DNA of 64,000 bases, from NCBI GenBank assembly GCA_902791935.1, contig CADAXQ010000002.1, forward strand, positions 56,042-120,041, in the 5' to 3' direction. This stretch comes from an uncultured Erysipelotrichaceae bacterium. GTDB taxonomy: Bacteria; Bacillota_I; Bacilli_A; RFN20; CAG-826. How positions within the stretch are numbered: position 1 is the first letter of the stretch; each line of letters starts with the position of its first letter. Below, piece by piece: positions 32,535-42,004 of this stretch. The notes below the pieces were generated by a model. It had not been told where the DNA came from, did not search any database, and was given only the letters and a program-made list of their open reading frames with translations. The position numbers and the translations under genes were made by a program.

Positions 32535-35282
32535 ATGAAAAAGAATGCATGGAAGTTTGGAATTGCTTCGGTTGGGGCTATCTTGGTCCTGGCCGGTTGC
32601 AAACCCACACAGTCAAGCGCAAATTACACCTACAACACGTCGCTTTCGTCTTCGCCATCGACCTGGAATGTCCATAACTGGCAAACCAGCGATGAATCCT
32701 ATATCAATAGCTTCACCGAAATCGGTCTTTATGACTGCATTTTAAACGAGACGAAGAACGGCTATACCTTCGTGCCAGAAATGGCCGCCGATATGCCAGT
32801 CAGCGTCGATCCTGGTGACATCACCGATGAAGAAATCGAACGTTACTACGCTGGATCGGGCAACGTGGTTACGGGCATGGTTTGGGATATTCCGTTAAAC
32901 AAGAACGCGAAATGGGAAGACGGCGTTGCCATTAAGGCATCCGATTATGTCGACTCCATGGAATTGCAACTCAATTCGGAATACGCGAACTTCCGTGCCG
33001 ACTCTTACTTCACGGGCAATTTCATCCTTGCCAATGCCGAAAACTATTACAAACAAGGCCGTTCGACCATCGAATCGCTCTACAAATATTTGGATGAATC
33101 GATTGGTGACGTCAAAAACTCCACCGGTGTCTATTACTTAAACATCGGGAAGGGCAGTGCTTATACCCAAGCGATTTCTAGCAGCGCTGACACGACGCTC
33201 TACACGCTCTTGAATCAATTACCGGCCTCTGGCTCGGCAGCAAAATTAGCCGCGGACCGTATCATCACTGCTTATAGCTACTATCTCTGGAAATCGAGTG
33301 ACCACACCACGAGCAAGAACTACACTTCTTGGTTAAACGTCAATGATAAAAATGACCCGACCCAAGTCGGTCAAACGCTCATTGAAGGTGACAATGTCGA
33401 TATGGATATTGAAATCTTCAATAACGGTTTCAAGAATGCCGCTGGTGAAACCGATTATGTCAAGACCATCAAATCGAATAAAGAATCTTGGTCGGATTCC
33501 AACAGCGAACGCTACACCCGTGACATGTTCGAAGCCGATATGAAGACATTCGTCGCCTCCGTTGACCGTGTGGCTCCCGCTTCCAAGTCTTGGGCTTGGA
33601 AATTACCGCTTTTCACCGCGGTCTTCACCTATGAAGGCGATCCTTTAAGCAAAGATGACCTTGGCATCAAAGCGATTGATGATTACACGCTTCGTATCTA
33701 CCTCGCGAAATCCATCACGCCATTGAACTTACGGTTCTCGTTAACGGGTAACTGGCTGGTTAACGTGGATTTGTACCGCAAATTGACGGTGACGCTCGCA
33801 TCGGGCGCGAAAGCTACGACGTATGCCACCTCAAAAGTGGAAAACTACAGGTCCTATGGACCTTATAAACTCACTTATTTCGAAGCTGGAAAACAATTCG
33901 AAATCAAGCGGAACGATCAATGGTATGGCTACAGCGATGGCAAACATGAAGGTCAATTCCAAATGGATGAGATCGTCACGAAAATCTATTCCGACCACAC
34001 CACGGCACTCCAAGAATTCATGGCTGGCCGTCTTGACGATATCGATTTGACGGTCTCCGATGTTCGTACGTATGGCGCTTCGAGCCGTTGCCAAACGACC
34101 TATGAATCCTATACGCAAAAGATTTCGTTCAACTCTGACTACGCGAAGTTAAAGCAACTTCAAGGCGGTAAAGAAAACAAGACCATTCTCTCGAATAAGA
34201 ACTTCCGGAAAGGTCTCTCCTTATCGCTCAACCGTACGGAATTCGCTTCGCAAGCGACTTCTGGTTCGAAAGGCTTCACTGGCCTCTTAAATGACCTCTA
34301 CTTAGCCAATAACGCAACGGGCGAATCCTATCGTGCCACAGCACAAGGCAAGAGCGTCTATGGCATGGTGTATGGTCACCTTGGCGGAAACACCATCGAT
34401 GAAGAAAATGGTGCCGCTTTGGCCGAATCACAAGTCGGTTACAACCGCGCGTTGGCCATTGAATACGTCACGCAAGGCATGAAAGAAGAACTTCAATCGA
34501 CCCGTGACGGCCACCTTGCTGCCGGCAACACCATCAGCATTGAATTCCGCGTGTATGATGATGCCTCGGAAAACACGATTGCCGCTTATAACTACATCAA
34601 CCGCACTTGGACCGCAATCATCCAAAGCGCCGTCCAAAAATTAAAGGATCAAAGGGTGTTTGGCGCCAATGACGACATCGGCTTCCAGCTCTCCATGGCC
34701 AAAGATATGGACTACTACACCACTGCTAAGAACGGCGGCTACAACATCATCTTCTCCATTTGGGGCGGTGCTGCGGTCAATCCTTACGGCTTAATGCAAG
34801 TCTATTGCGATAACACGTTCGAATCGTGCTGCGAATATGGCTTCAAAGGCCATCAAGCCGAAACGATGCTTGGCATTGATGCGAATGGTGATGGCACCAT
34901 TGACACGACGAGCGAAGTGAAATCGTTCGATGCTTGGTATCGTGCCGTCGATAGCGGTGATGAATACAACGAAGCCAAATATGGCGACGAAGTTGCAACC
35001 ACCGATCCGAACTACGAAGCTTGGTACGAAACGCACAACAAGAAGTTGAACGTCTTAGCGGGCTTGGAAGCCGGCATCTTGAACCGGTTCGAAGCGGTTC
35101 CGTTAGCCGCGCGTGGCACGAGTTCCTTACTCGGATTCAAAGTTGAAAACGCAACGAATACCTATGTATCCTTAGTGGGATATGGTGGCATCCGTTTCAT
35201 GAAATTCAACTTCACGAACACGGCTTGGTCGGATTATTGCAAGCAAAACAATAACAACCTCAGCACGTTGTATCAGAACTAA
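32535..35282 (+). CDS. oppA: Enlarged oligopeptide-binding lipoprotein OppA
   Basis: The extracellular substrate-binding protein (family 5) of a peptide ABC importer. The signal peptide ends with the lipobox LAGC (C22). Family features include GLYDCILNETKNGYTFVPEMA, KNAKWEDGVAIKASDYVDSM, YGPYKLTYFEAGKQFEIKRN and KNFRKGLSLSLNR. At 915 residues it is far longer than the usual 530-600; extra segments lie around residues 140-330 and 700-830, the latter with a calcium-loop-like DANGDGTID (34878-34904). AAAGGGG precedes the ATG. A hairpin, not a full terminator, separates it from oppB. Confidence 0.93.
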   Translation: MKKNAWKFGIASVGAILVLAGCKPTQSSANYTYNTSLSSSPSTWNVHNWQTSDESYINSFTEIGLYDCILNETKNGYTFVPEMAADMPVSVDPGDITDEEIERYYAGSGNVVTGMVWDIPLNKNAKWEDGVAIKASDYVDSMELQLNSEYANFRADSYFTGNFILANAENYYKQGRSTIESLYKYLDESIGDVKNSTGVYYLNIGKGSAYTQAISSSADTTLYTLLNQLPASGSAAKLAADRIITAYSYYLWKSSDHTTSKNYTSWLNVNDKNDPTQVGQTLIEGDNVDMDIEIFNNGFKNAAGETDYVKTIKSNKESWSDSNSERYTRDMFEADMKTFVASVDRVAPASKSWAWKLPLFTAVFTYEGDPLSKDDLGIKAIDDYTLRIYLAKSITPLNLRFSLTGNWLVNVDLYRKLTVTLASGAKATTYATSKVENYRSYGPYKLTYFEAGKQFEIKRNDQWYGYSDGKHEGQFQMDEIVTKIYSDHTTALQEFMAGRLDDIDLTVSDVRTYGASSRCQTTYESYTQKISFNSDYAKLKQLQGGKENKTILSNKNFRKGLSLSLNRTEFASQATSGSKGFTGLLNDLYLANNATGESYRATAQGKSVYGMVYGHLGGNTIDEENGAALAESQVGYNRALAIEYVTQGMKEELQSTRDGHLAAGNTISIEFRVYDDASENTIAAYNYINRTWTAIIQSAVQKLKDQRVFGANDDIGFQLSMAKDMDYYTTAKNGGYNIIFSIWGGAAVNPYGLMQVYCDNTFESCCEYGFKGHQAETMLGIDANGDGTIDTTSEVKSFDAWYRAVDSGDEYNEAKYGDEVATTDPNYEAWYETHNKKLNVLAGLEAGILNRFEAVPLAARGTSSLLGFKVENATNTYVSLVGYGGIRFMKFNFTNTAWSDYCKQNNNNLSTLYQN

Positions 35283-35312
35283 TTCTTCGCTTATCTTCTC
35301 TGCATCCCAACT

Positions 35313-35337
35313 CTCATAGGGCCAATTCCCCTATGAG
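35313..35337 (+). promoter_or_regulatory. Hairpin between oppA and oppB masking the oppB ribosome site
   Basis: CTCATAGGG (35313-35321) pairs perfectly with CCCTATGAG (35329-35337) around a seven-base loop. The oppB ribosome site GAGGG (35335-35339) begins in the 3' arm. No T-tract follows. It likely stabilises oppA mRNA and limits oppB translation, matching the higher need for binding protein. Confidence 0.6.
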
Positions 35338-35345
35338 GGTTATTC

Positions 35346-36515
35346 ATGAAATCGGCATTAAAAATGGAATTAACAAATCAAAATCTGCAAGAAACACCAA
35401 ATCCAGAATCGCCGAATCCACGGAACACGTTTCGACGTGTGGTGGATTTCTGTAAAAAAGGCATCATTCGCGTCGGCAAAGCGATAGGCCACTTCTTCAC
35501 CCGCAAAGACGTCAAGAGCACGCTTGCTTATATTGGCAAACGTTTAATCTTGATGGTTTTTACGTTTTTAGTCATCTTCTTCATTTGCTTTGTGCTCGTA
35601 CGGCTATTACCGATTTCCGTCGATACTGGCATGAAAGACCAAGAAGTCTTCTATAAGCAAATGGTGGCGCAAGGCCGTTATGTCCAAAATGCGGACGGAT
35701 CGTACTCGCCGATGCCGATTATGCAACAGCTTGGCAACTTCATTGTGAACCTGTTCTCAGGCGGATCGAATCCTTGGGGCTTCTCCTATCATATCGAATG
35801 GTTGGCCTCCCCTGACCAGATTATGGCAAGACAACTCCCTCCGACCGTTTTAATTAACGTTTATTCCATGATTATCTCCATTCCGCTTGGTTTGGGGCTT
35901 GGCACATTCATGGCGTTAAAGAAAAATAAATGGGAAGACCATGTCTTAAACGTCTTGGTCATGCTCTTTATTTCTGTTCCTTCCTTCATTTACGCCTTCT
36001 TGCTTCAATATCTCTTTGGTTATGTGTGGAACGTGTTGCGTCCCACCGCCGAAAGCGCGAATGCAGTCGGCGGCTATTTCTCTGGCGCGTATTTCGCTTC
36101 CATTATCTTGCCGATTCTTTCGATGACGTTCGGTTCTATTGCTGGTTATGCCCGTTATACCCGTGCGGAATTAACCGAAGTCTTAACCTCGGATTTCATG
36201 TTATTGGCCCGCACGAAAGGCTTAACCCGTGCGCAAGCCACCGTTCGTCACGCCTTCCGGAACTCCATGGTTCCGATTTTCCCGATGATTTTAGGGGAGG
36301 TTATCTCTGTCTTATCGGGCTCCATGATCATTGAAAACATCTTCCAGGTCAACGGGGTTGGCGGTCTTTACTTGCAGTCGATTCAAACCCGTGACTTCGA
36401 TGTCTTCCAATATGTCTCTATGTTCTACATCTTGATTGGCTTAGTCGGTACGTTGGTTGTCGATATCTCGTATGGATTGGTCGATCCACGCATTCGTATG
36501 GGGAGTAAAAAATAA
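35346..36515 (+). CDS. oppB: Oligopeptide ABC transporter permease OppB
   Basis: The first membrane subunit, 389 residues. A charged N-terminal extension of about 65 residues precedes the first transmembrane helix (LILMVFTFLVIFFICFVLVR). The extracellular loop contains YKQMVAQGRYVQ and leads to five further helices. The EAA loop that docks on the ATPase reads SDFMLLARTKGLTRAQATVRHAF near residue 285. Typical OppB is about 310 residues, so the N-terminus and first loop are extended. The stop overlaps oppC as TAATG. Confidence 0.94.
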   Translation: MKSALKMELTNQNLQETPNPESPNPRNTFRRVVDFCKKGIIRVGKAIGHFFTRKDVKSTLAYIGKRLILMVFTFLVIFFICFVLVRLLPISVDTGMKDQEVFYKQMVAQGRYVQNADGSYSPMPIMQQLGNFIVNLFSGGSNPWGFSYHIEWLASPDQIMARQLPPTVLINVYSMIISIPLGLGLGTFMALKKNKWEDHVLNVLVMLFISVPSFIYAFLLQYLFGYVWNVLRPTAESANAVGGYFSGAYFASIILPILSMTFGSIAGYARYTRAELTEVLTSDFMLLARTKGLTRAQATVRHAFRNSMVPIFPMILGEVISVLSGSMIIENIFQVNGVGGLYLQSIQTRDFDVFQYVSMFYILIGLVGTLVVDISYGLVDPRIRMGSKK

Positions 36516-38275
36516 TGGAAAACGAAAAACAAAGCAATTTGGTTCCAGCCTCCTCCTTTGCGGCGAACCATCCGGAACTCTTTCAGAAATCGAAACGCGA
36601 CGATGCGGCAATGCACGATCAAGCGTTCGAAACGAAACCGATTTCCTATTTCCGTGGCGCGATGATGCGTTTTGCGAAGAACAAAGCGTCCATCGTTGCT
36701 GCCGTCATCATCTTTATCATCATTCTTTACGCGATTATCGTTCCATTCGCTTCTCCGAAAGCGCATGTGGATTCTGTGACGTATCCAAACGGTTTCCAAG
36801 ATCCATACTTCTCTTACGCGCTTCCCTATAACTCGTTATTCAAAGGAACGGGCTTCTGGGATGGCACCGAAACGAAAAACGGGATTTCGGATCGGGCTTA
36901 CGATATTTATCGTTTTGATGATTCTAACCACAGTCCGATTGCCCAAGATTATGGCACTGAGCCACGGCTTGTTGGCACGACAATGCAAATGACGCATAAC
37001 ATCCGCGTCGATTCTTATGCGGTCGGGAACAAAGTCATCACGGTCAATGCCGCTACTTATCAGAAAATTGTTTCCTACGAACAAGAAAAAGGCATTTACC
37101 ATACGTCTAAAGGCATCATGAAGCCGCTTGTCTATTACACTGACAACTACTATAACGACGATGGCACGAAGAACGACAATCCTGGGTACTGCGCCCAATA
37201 TCGCGATATCATGGCCCAAGATTTAGCTGGTGTAAATTACAACGAATTAACCACGGCTCAAACTGACATCCAGATGCAAATCAATAACGTCGTGGACGCC
37301 ATGCAAAACTACTACAACCAGAATTCTTCAATCTTCTACAAACTCGATGCGAAAGTCACGCGGTTAAGTGGCACGGTTTATACGCAAAACTCATTCTCCG
37401 CGATCAAAACCGCTTCGGATCAACCGATTGAAATCTATCAAAAAGACAGCAACGGCAGCTATGTCTATAACCGTGAATTCCATGATGATTACACCATCCG
37501 GGTCGACTATTTCGATTATTTCACGTTAATCCATGGCTTTGAGCCTCATTATTTCTTCGGGGCTAACGCTTCAGGGCAAGACATCTTCTTACGGCTAGCC
37601 CAAGGTGCTCGTTTCTCATTATTACTCGGTGTTGGTATCTCCTTAATTAACATCTTGATCGGTGTGATTTGGGGCTCAATTTCGGGCTACTATGGTGGCA
37701 CCACTGACTTAATCATGGAACGGGTCACCGATATTATCTCGGGCATCCCTTCCATCATTATCTTGACGGTCTGCTCCATTCAGTTCACGAATAACATCGC
37801 CTTACGCCAAGCAATCGGTACTTCTGGTATCTACATCTTGGCGTTCTTGGTGGCCTTCGTCTATTCGGGCTGGATTGGCGTTGCGGGCACGACCCGTATG
37901 CAGTTCTACCGTTTCAAAGGGCAAGAATACGTCTTGGCTTCCCGTACGTTGGGCGCCAAAGACCGCCGTTTGATTTTCAAACACATCTTACCCAACGCGA
38001 TTGGTACTTTGGTCACCTCTTCGGTCTTGATGATTCCGAGTGTCATCTTCTCCGAATCTTCGTTAAGTTATCTCGGCATTATCAATTTCACTACTTCCGG
38101 GCTTTGTTCCATCGGCTCGTTGCTGAACGAAGGGCAAGCGGCTGGTTTGAAAGACCATCCGCACATGCTGCTCTTCCCCTGCTTAGTCATCGCTTTGTTG
38201 ATGATTTGCTTTAACTTATTCGGCAACGGCTTACGCGATGCCTTCAACCCGAGTCTCAGAGGGAGCGACAACTAA
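36515..38275 (+). CDS. oppC: Oligopeptide ABC transporter permease OppC with large extracellular insert
   Basis: Second membrane subunit, 586 residues versus about 300 normally. The first helix (about 58-79) is followed by roughly 260 residues of hydrophilic sequence before the canonical FGANASGQDIFLRLAQGARFS that leads into helices 2-6. The insert must lie outside the cell next to OppA. The EAA loop is EYVLASRTLGAKDRRLIFKHI near 500. N-terminal 45 residues are cytoplasmic and charged. It is coupled to oppB and lies one base before oppD. Confidence 0.93.
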   Translation: MENEKQSNLVPASSFAANHPELFQKSKRDDAAMHDQAFETKPISYFRGAMMRFAKNKASIVAAVIIFIIILYAIIVPFASPKAHVDSVTYPNGFQDPYFSYALPYNSLFKGTGFWDGTETKNGISDRAYDIYRFDDSNHSPIAQDYGTEPRLVGTTMQMTHNIRVDSYAVGNKVITVNAATYQKIVSYEQEKGIYHTSKGIMKPLVYYTDNYYNDDGTKNDNPGYCAQYRDIMAQDLAGVNYNELTTAQTDIQMQINNVVDAMQNYYNQNSSIFYKLDAKVTRLSGTVYTQNSFSAIKTASDQPIEIYQKDSNGSYVYNREFHDDYTIRVDYFDYFTLIHGFEPHYFFGANASGQDIFLRLAQGARFSLLLGVGISLINILIGVIWGSISGYYGGTTDLIMERVTDIISGIPSIIILTVCSIQFTNNIALRQAIGTSGIYILAFLVAFVYSGWIGVAGTTRMQFYRFKGQEYVLASRTLGAKDRRLIFKHILPNAIGTLVTSSVLMIPSVIFSESSLSYLGIINFTTSGLCSIGSLLNEGQAAGLKDHPHMLLFPCLVIALLMICFNLFGNGLRDAFNPSLRGSDN

Positions 38276-38276
38276 G

Positions 38277-40055
38277 ATGGCAAACGCAGTACAAGAACAA
38301 AATAAAATCCTTGAAGTCAAGAATCTTCGGATTTCCTTCCGTACCGATGGTGGCACCGTCAAAGCGGTCCGTGGCATCTCCTTTTCGCTATACCGCGGTC
38401 GTACGTTAGCCATTGTCGGGGAATCTGGCTCTGGCAAATCCGTCACTTCCAAAGCCATCTTAGGCATTTTGGCCAATAACAAAATCATTGAAGGCGGCCA
38501 AATCCTTTATGACGGCAAAGACTTATTACAACTCGACGAAAACCAATTCTCGAAGATCCGCGGTGTCAAAATCTCGATGATCTTCCAGGATCCGCTTTCT
38601 TCGTTAAACCCCATCATGATTGTTGGCAAGCAGCTTACGGAAGCCATGGTCTTAAAAGACAAGGCCGACAAAGCCGAAGCCAAGAAGAACTTAAAGAAAT
38701 GGAATGCGATTTTAAGCCAAGAAGATGCCGCCACTTATGCGAATTTAGAAGCGGCATTGAAGGCAGATGCCGCCGCCGTAAACAAAGACGACTATTCCTC
38801 GTTATTCTTGACGGCTACCCAACGTTCCGTGGCAAAGCAAAACGAAGCGATTCAAGTGGTGTTATCAATGTTAAAAGACTTTGCTACAAAGATTGCTCCG
38901 GAAACGGTGGTTTCTTTCCCCGATTGCTATCACGAGTTGAAACCCGTCTTCCAAGCGTTAAAAGATTGCGAACTCTCTGTGGCAGCAAATCGCGATAATT
39001 TAATTTCCGTCTTCCCTGTCGAATGCAAAAACTTTGTTCGTCTCGCCAAAGAAGGTTTGGAACACGAAGAAAAACTCAAGAAGAATCTTGAACATTATCA
39101 CGTGGATAGCTTCTATGATTTACCCGCGCAAGTCCGGGCTAAATCCCGCGAAGTCATTGTTTCGCAAGAAGAATACACGACGAACTTCAAAGCAGCCGTG
39201 CAAGAACTCATCGTCCACTTAGAGAATCTTTTGAACCGTGACGAGAAAGACATCGAATCGTTAGGAACCGCTTTAAAAAACGCCTATTTCGAGGCGATTG
39301 AAAAACGGAATCATATCTTAACGAAGCACGAGGCCAAAGAACGCGCGATTGAACTCCTAGGCGAAGTCGGCATTAATGAGCCGGAAAAGCGTTACCATCA
39401 ATATCCCTTTGAATTATCGGGCGGTATGCGGCAACGTATCGTCATTGCCATCGCGCTTTGTTCTTCGCCTGAAGTCTTAATCTGCGACGAACCGACCACC
39501 GCGCTTGACGTGACCATCCAATCTCAAATCTTGGAATTGATCAACAAGCTCAAGAAAGAACGTAACCTTTCGATTATTTTCATCACCCATGACTTAGGGG
39601 TCGTTGCCAACATGGCCGATGACATTGCCGTCATGTATGCCGGTAAGATCGTTGAATATGGCACGGCAACCGATATCTTCTATGATCCACGTCACCCCTA
39701 TACCCGTGCATTGCTGGGATCCGTTCCGGATTTAAACACGAAAGAACGCTTAAATGCCATTCCTGGCACGCCGCCGAACATGTTACTTCCGCCCCGTGGC
39801 GATGCCTTTGCATCACGGAATAAAGACGCGTTAGAGATTGATTATCTCGAAGAACCGCCATTCTGCCGGATTTCTCCGACGCATTACGCGGCTTCTTGGA
39901 CGTTATATCCGGAAGCGCCTGATTTACCTGCCCCGAAGATTGTCGTGGCCCGGGTTAAGAAAGCGTTAAAAGAACATCCTGAATTTACGCCACAGGCGGA
40001 AAACCGCAAGAATTCCATCTTAAACGAAATCGAGGAGGAGAAAGACCATGAGTGA
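38277..40055 (+). CDS. oppD: Oligopeptide ABC transporter ATPase OppD with helical insertion
   Basis: ATPase subunit, 592 residues versus about 340 normally. Walker A GESGSGKS (about 48-55), Q-loop [10 protein letters not shown] near 103, signature LSGGMRQR near 380, Walker [13 protein letters not shown] and FITHDLGVV follow the family order. About 215 extra residues, charged and probably helical, lie between the Q-loop and signature, in the helical subdomain facing the permease. [13 protein letters not shown] marks the Opp/Dpp C-terminal region. The start at 38277 has GGGAGCG upstream; a longer in-frame start lies inside oppC. Confidence 0.93.
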   Translation: MANAVQEQNKILEVKNLRISFRTDGGTVKAVRGISFSLYRGRTLAIVGESGSGKSVTSKAILGILANNKIIEGGQILYDGKDLLQLDENQFSKIRGVKISMIFQDPLSSLNPIMIVGKQLTEAMVLKDKADKAEAKKNLKKWNAILSQEDAATYANLEAALKADAAAVNKDDYSSLFLTATQRSVAKQNEAIQVVLSMLKDFATKIAPETVVSFPDCYHELKPVFQALKDCELSVAANRDNLISVFPVECKNFVRLAKEGLEHEEKLKKNLEHYHVDSFYDLPAQVRAKSREVIVSQEEYTTNFKAAVQELIVHLENLLNRDEKDIESLGTALKNAYFEAIEKRNHILTKHEAKERAIELLGEVGINEPEKRYHQYPFELSGGMRQRIVIAIALCSSPEVLICDEPTTALDVTIQSQILELINKLKKERNLSIIFITHDLGVVANMADDIAVMYAGKIVEYGTATDIFYDPRHPYTRALLGSVPDLNTKERLNAIPGTPPNMLLPPRGDAFASRNKDALEIDYLEEPPFCRISPTHYAASWTLYPEAPDLPAPKIVVARVKKALKEHPEFTPQAENRKNSILNEIEEEKDHE

Positions 40056-41514
40056 AGAAACAAAAGTTAACGCCTCAGTCATTCCGAATCCCGAAGACGT
40101 CCGCCCTGCTTTCCAACAAAAGTATGACTATACGAACGCGCAAAAGTTATTGGAACTCAAGCACGTCAAAGAATACTTCCGCTTCAAAAACGGCGATGTC
40201 AAATACTTAAAAGCCGTCCATGACGTTAGTTTTGATGTCTATAAAGGTGAAGTCTTCGGCTTGGTCGGCGAATCAGGATGTGGCAAAACGACAACGGGTC
40301 GTACCATCCTCCGTTTGTATGACTTAACCAGCGGCAGCATCTATCTCGAAGGCGTTCGAATTGCTGCGGGCACCCGTTGGAACGAAAAAGAAATCAAATG
40401 GACGAACGTCCGTGCGAAAAAGCAAATTGATGATATCCATGCCCAAGAAGAGGCATTCAAAGAAGAACTCGCGAAAAACTATGAAGAAGCGTATGGCGAG
40501 CAATTCAAATTAAGTGCCTTAAAAGACGAAGCCGATCCTTCGAAGCATCAATATTACGATCGCTTTATGGCGAAAAAAGCCGAGGACGATCAGCAAATCG
40601 AAGCGATTAAGGCACATCAAAAGCAAGTGCATGATGAGCAAATGGAGCAAATCCGTCTTGCCCATGACGACAACAAGCACTTCAATCGCCATCTTGCTGA
40701 AGCCGAAGAGAAGAAAGTGCAAGAAAAGCATGCCGCTCTTCTTCAAAAGCTCGCCAACCATGAGCCGTTGACGCCAGAAGAAACTGCTGAAGAAGCGAAA
40801 TATAAAGAAGAATACGCGAAAGCGAAGCATACCACGTTATCGAATAAGGTCCAGATGATTTTCCAGGATCCGATTGCTTCGTTAAATCCGCGTATGACCG
40901 TCCGTAATATCATTGCGGAAGGGTTAGTCATCAACGGTATCCACGATAAGGAATACATCAACCAAGAAGTGGCCCGCGTCTTGAAATTAGTCGGCCTTGT
41001 GCCGGAACACGCGAACCGTTATCCTCACGAATTCTCAGGCGGGCAGAGACAACGTATCGGCATTGCCCGCGCCATCATCATGAATCCGGAACTCATCGTC
41101 GCGGATGAACCGGTATCCGCCTTGGACGTCTCCGTTCAAGCGCAAGTCATCAACCTCTTAAACGACTTACGGAATTCCTTAGGGTTAACGCTGATCTTCA
41201 TCGCACACAACCTCTCCGTCGTCAAATACTTCTGCGACCGCATTGCCGTCATGTATTACGGAAACTTGGTGGAACTTGCCGAAAGCGATGAGCTCTTCGC
41301 GCATCCATTACATCCGTATACGAAGTCGTTATTAAGCGCCGTTCCGTATCCTGACCCTATCATTGAAAAGAGTCGGAAACGAATTACGTATGATCCGACG
41401 CGTGACCACGATTATTCGAAGCAATTACCAACGTGGCGCGAAATTGTGCCAGGCCACTTCGTCCGTTGCAATGACGAAGAAGAAGCCCGTTATCGGAAAG
41501 AGTTAGTGAAATGA
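40048..41514 (+). CDS. oppF: Oligopeptide ABC transporter ATPase OppF with helical insertion
   Basis: Second ATPase, 488 residues versus about 320. Walker A GESGCGKTTTGR (about 73-84) and Q-loop IFQDPIASLNPR (about 270) are separated by about 135 extra residues rich in Glu, Lys, Gln and His, predicted coiled helix. FSGGQRQRIGIARA, LIVADEPVSALDVS and LIFIAHNLSVV follow at normal spacing. The insertion position differs from that in OppD. GGAGGAG lies seven bases before the ATG, inside the end of oppD; the stop overlaps the next gene as ATGA. Confidence 0.93.
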   Translation: MSEETKVNASVIPNPEDVRPAFQQKYDYTNAQKLLELKHVKEYFRFKNGDVKYLKAVHDVSFDVYKGEVFGLVGESGCGKTTTGRTILRLYDLTSGSIYLEGVRIAAGTRWNEKEIKWTNVRAKKQIDDIHAQEEAFKEELAKNYEEAYGEQFKLSALKDEADPSKHQYYDRFMAKKAEDDQQIEAIKAHQKQVHDEQMEQIRLAHDDNKHFNRHLAEAEEKKVQEKHAALLQKLANHEPLTPEETAEEAKYKEEYAKAKHTTLSNKVQMIFQDPIASLNPRMTVRNIIAEGLVINGIHDKEYINQEVARVLKLVGLVPEHANRYPHEFSGGQRQRIGIARAIIMNPELIVADEPVSALDVSVQAQVINLLNDLRNSLGLTLIFIAHNLSVVKYFCDRIAVMYYGNLVELAESDELFAHPLHPYTKSLLSAVPYPDPIIEKSRKRITYDPTRDHDYSKQLPTWREIVPGHFVRCNDEEEARYRKELVK

Positions 41515-41990
41515 GCAAAATGCGCTACGTCTCCCCCGACCATGAGCCGCAGGATGACAACGCAAAAAAATCGTGGTTCCAGGACCGTAGTTTCTGGATT
41601 GCCTTACTGGTCACGACGCTCGTCCTCATCGCTACGGGCGCACTCATTGTGAGCATTGAGTACTTCTCTCAAAAAGATCATCCCGACGATCGCTTTGTGC
41701 TTCATTTGCTCACGGATGCCTTCGGCGTAAGCGGCATTCTCGGCGTCGGCATCTTCTGCCTCACCTGGGTGGCTTCTGCCGGAGCGTTCGACATGTTGGT
41801 CTATGGGGTCAAATTAGTCTTCTATACGACATTCATGCCACGCGAAAGAAGTGAAAAACTTCCCAAAACATTCTATGATTACAAAGTCTTGAAGGACCGG
41901 GAGAAAAGGAAACCAGTCTATGGCATCCTCTTCCCAAGCATTCTCTTCTTGATCGTTGGCCTCATCCTACTTATCTTCTACAACATTTAA
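41511..41990 (+). CDS. Small membrane protein resembling DUF3899
   Basis: A 159-residue protein with three hydrophobic segments (about 28-50, 68-92 and 136-157). The central VLHLLTDAFGVSGILGVGIF and WVASAGAFDMLVYGVK segments match the pattern I recall for DUF3899 membrane proteins. A basic cytoplasmic loop with TFMPRERSEKLPKTFYDYKV separates helices 2 and 3. It overlaps oppF by four bases and precedes the metalloprotease by 14 bases, so it is part of the opp operon. Its role, perhaps assembly of the transporter, is unknown. Confidence 0.7.
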   Translation: MSKMRYVSPDHEPQDDNAKKSWFQDRSFWIALLVTTLVLIATGALIVSIEYFSQKDHPDDRFVLHLLTDAFGVSGILGVGIFCLTWVASAGAFDMLVYGVKLVFYTTFMPRERSEKLPKTFYDYKVLKDREKRKPVYGILFPSILFLIVGLILLIFYNI

Positions 41991-42004
41991 CAAAGGAGAA
42001 CATT

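Noticed and set aside
32535..35282. Ecto-ATPase OppA as in Mycoplasma hominis
   Set aside because: No Walker A (GxxxxGK[ST]) was found in the protein, so only the size similarity remains.
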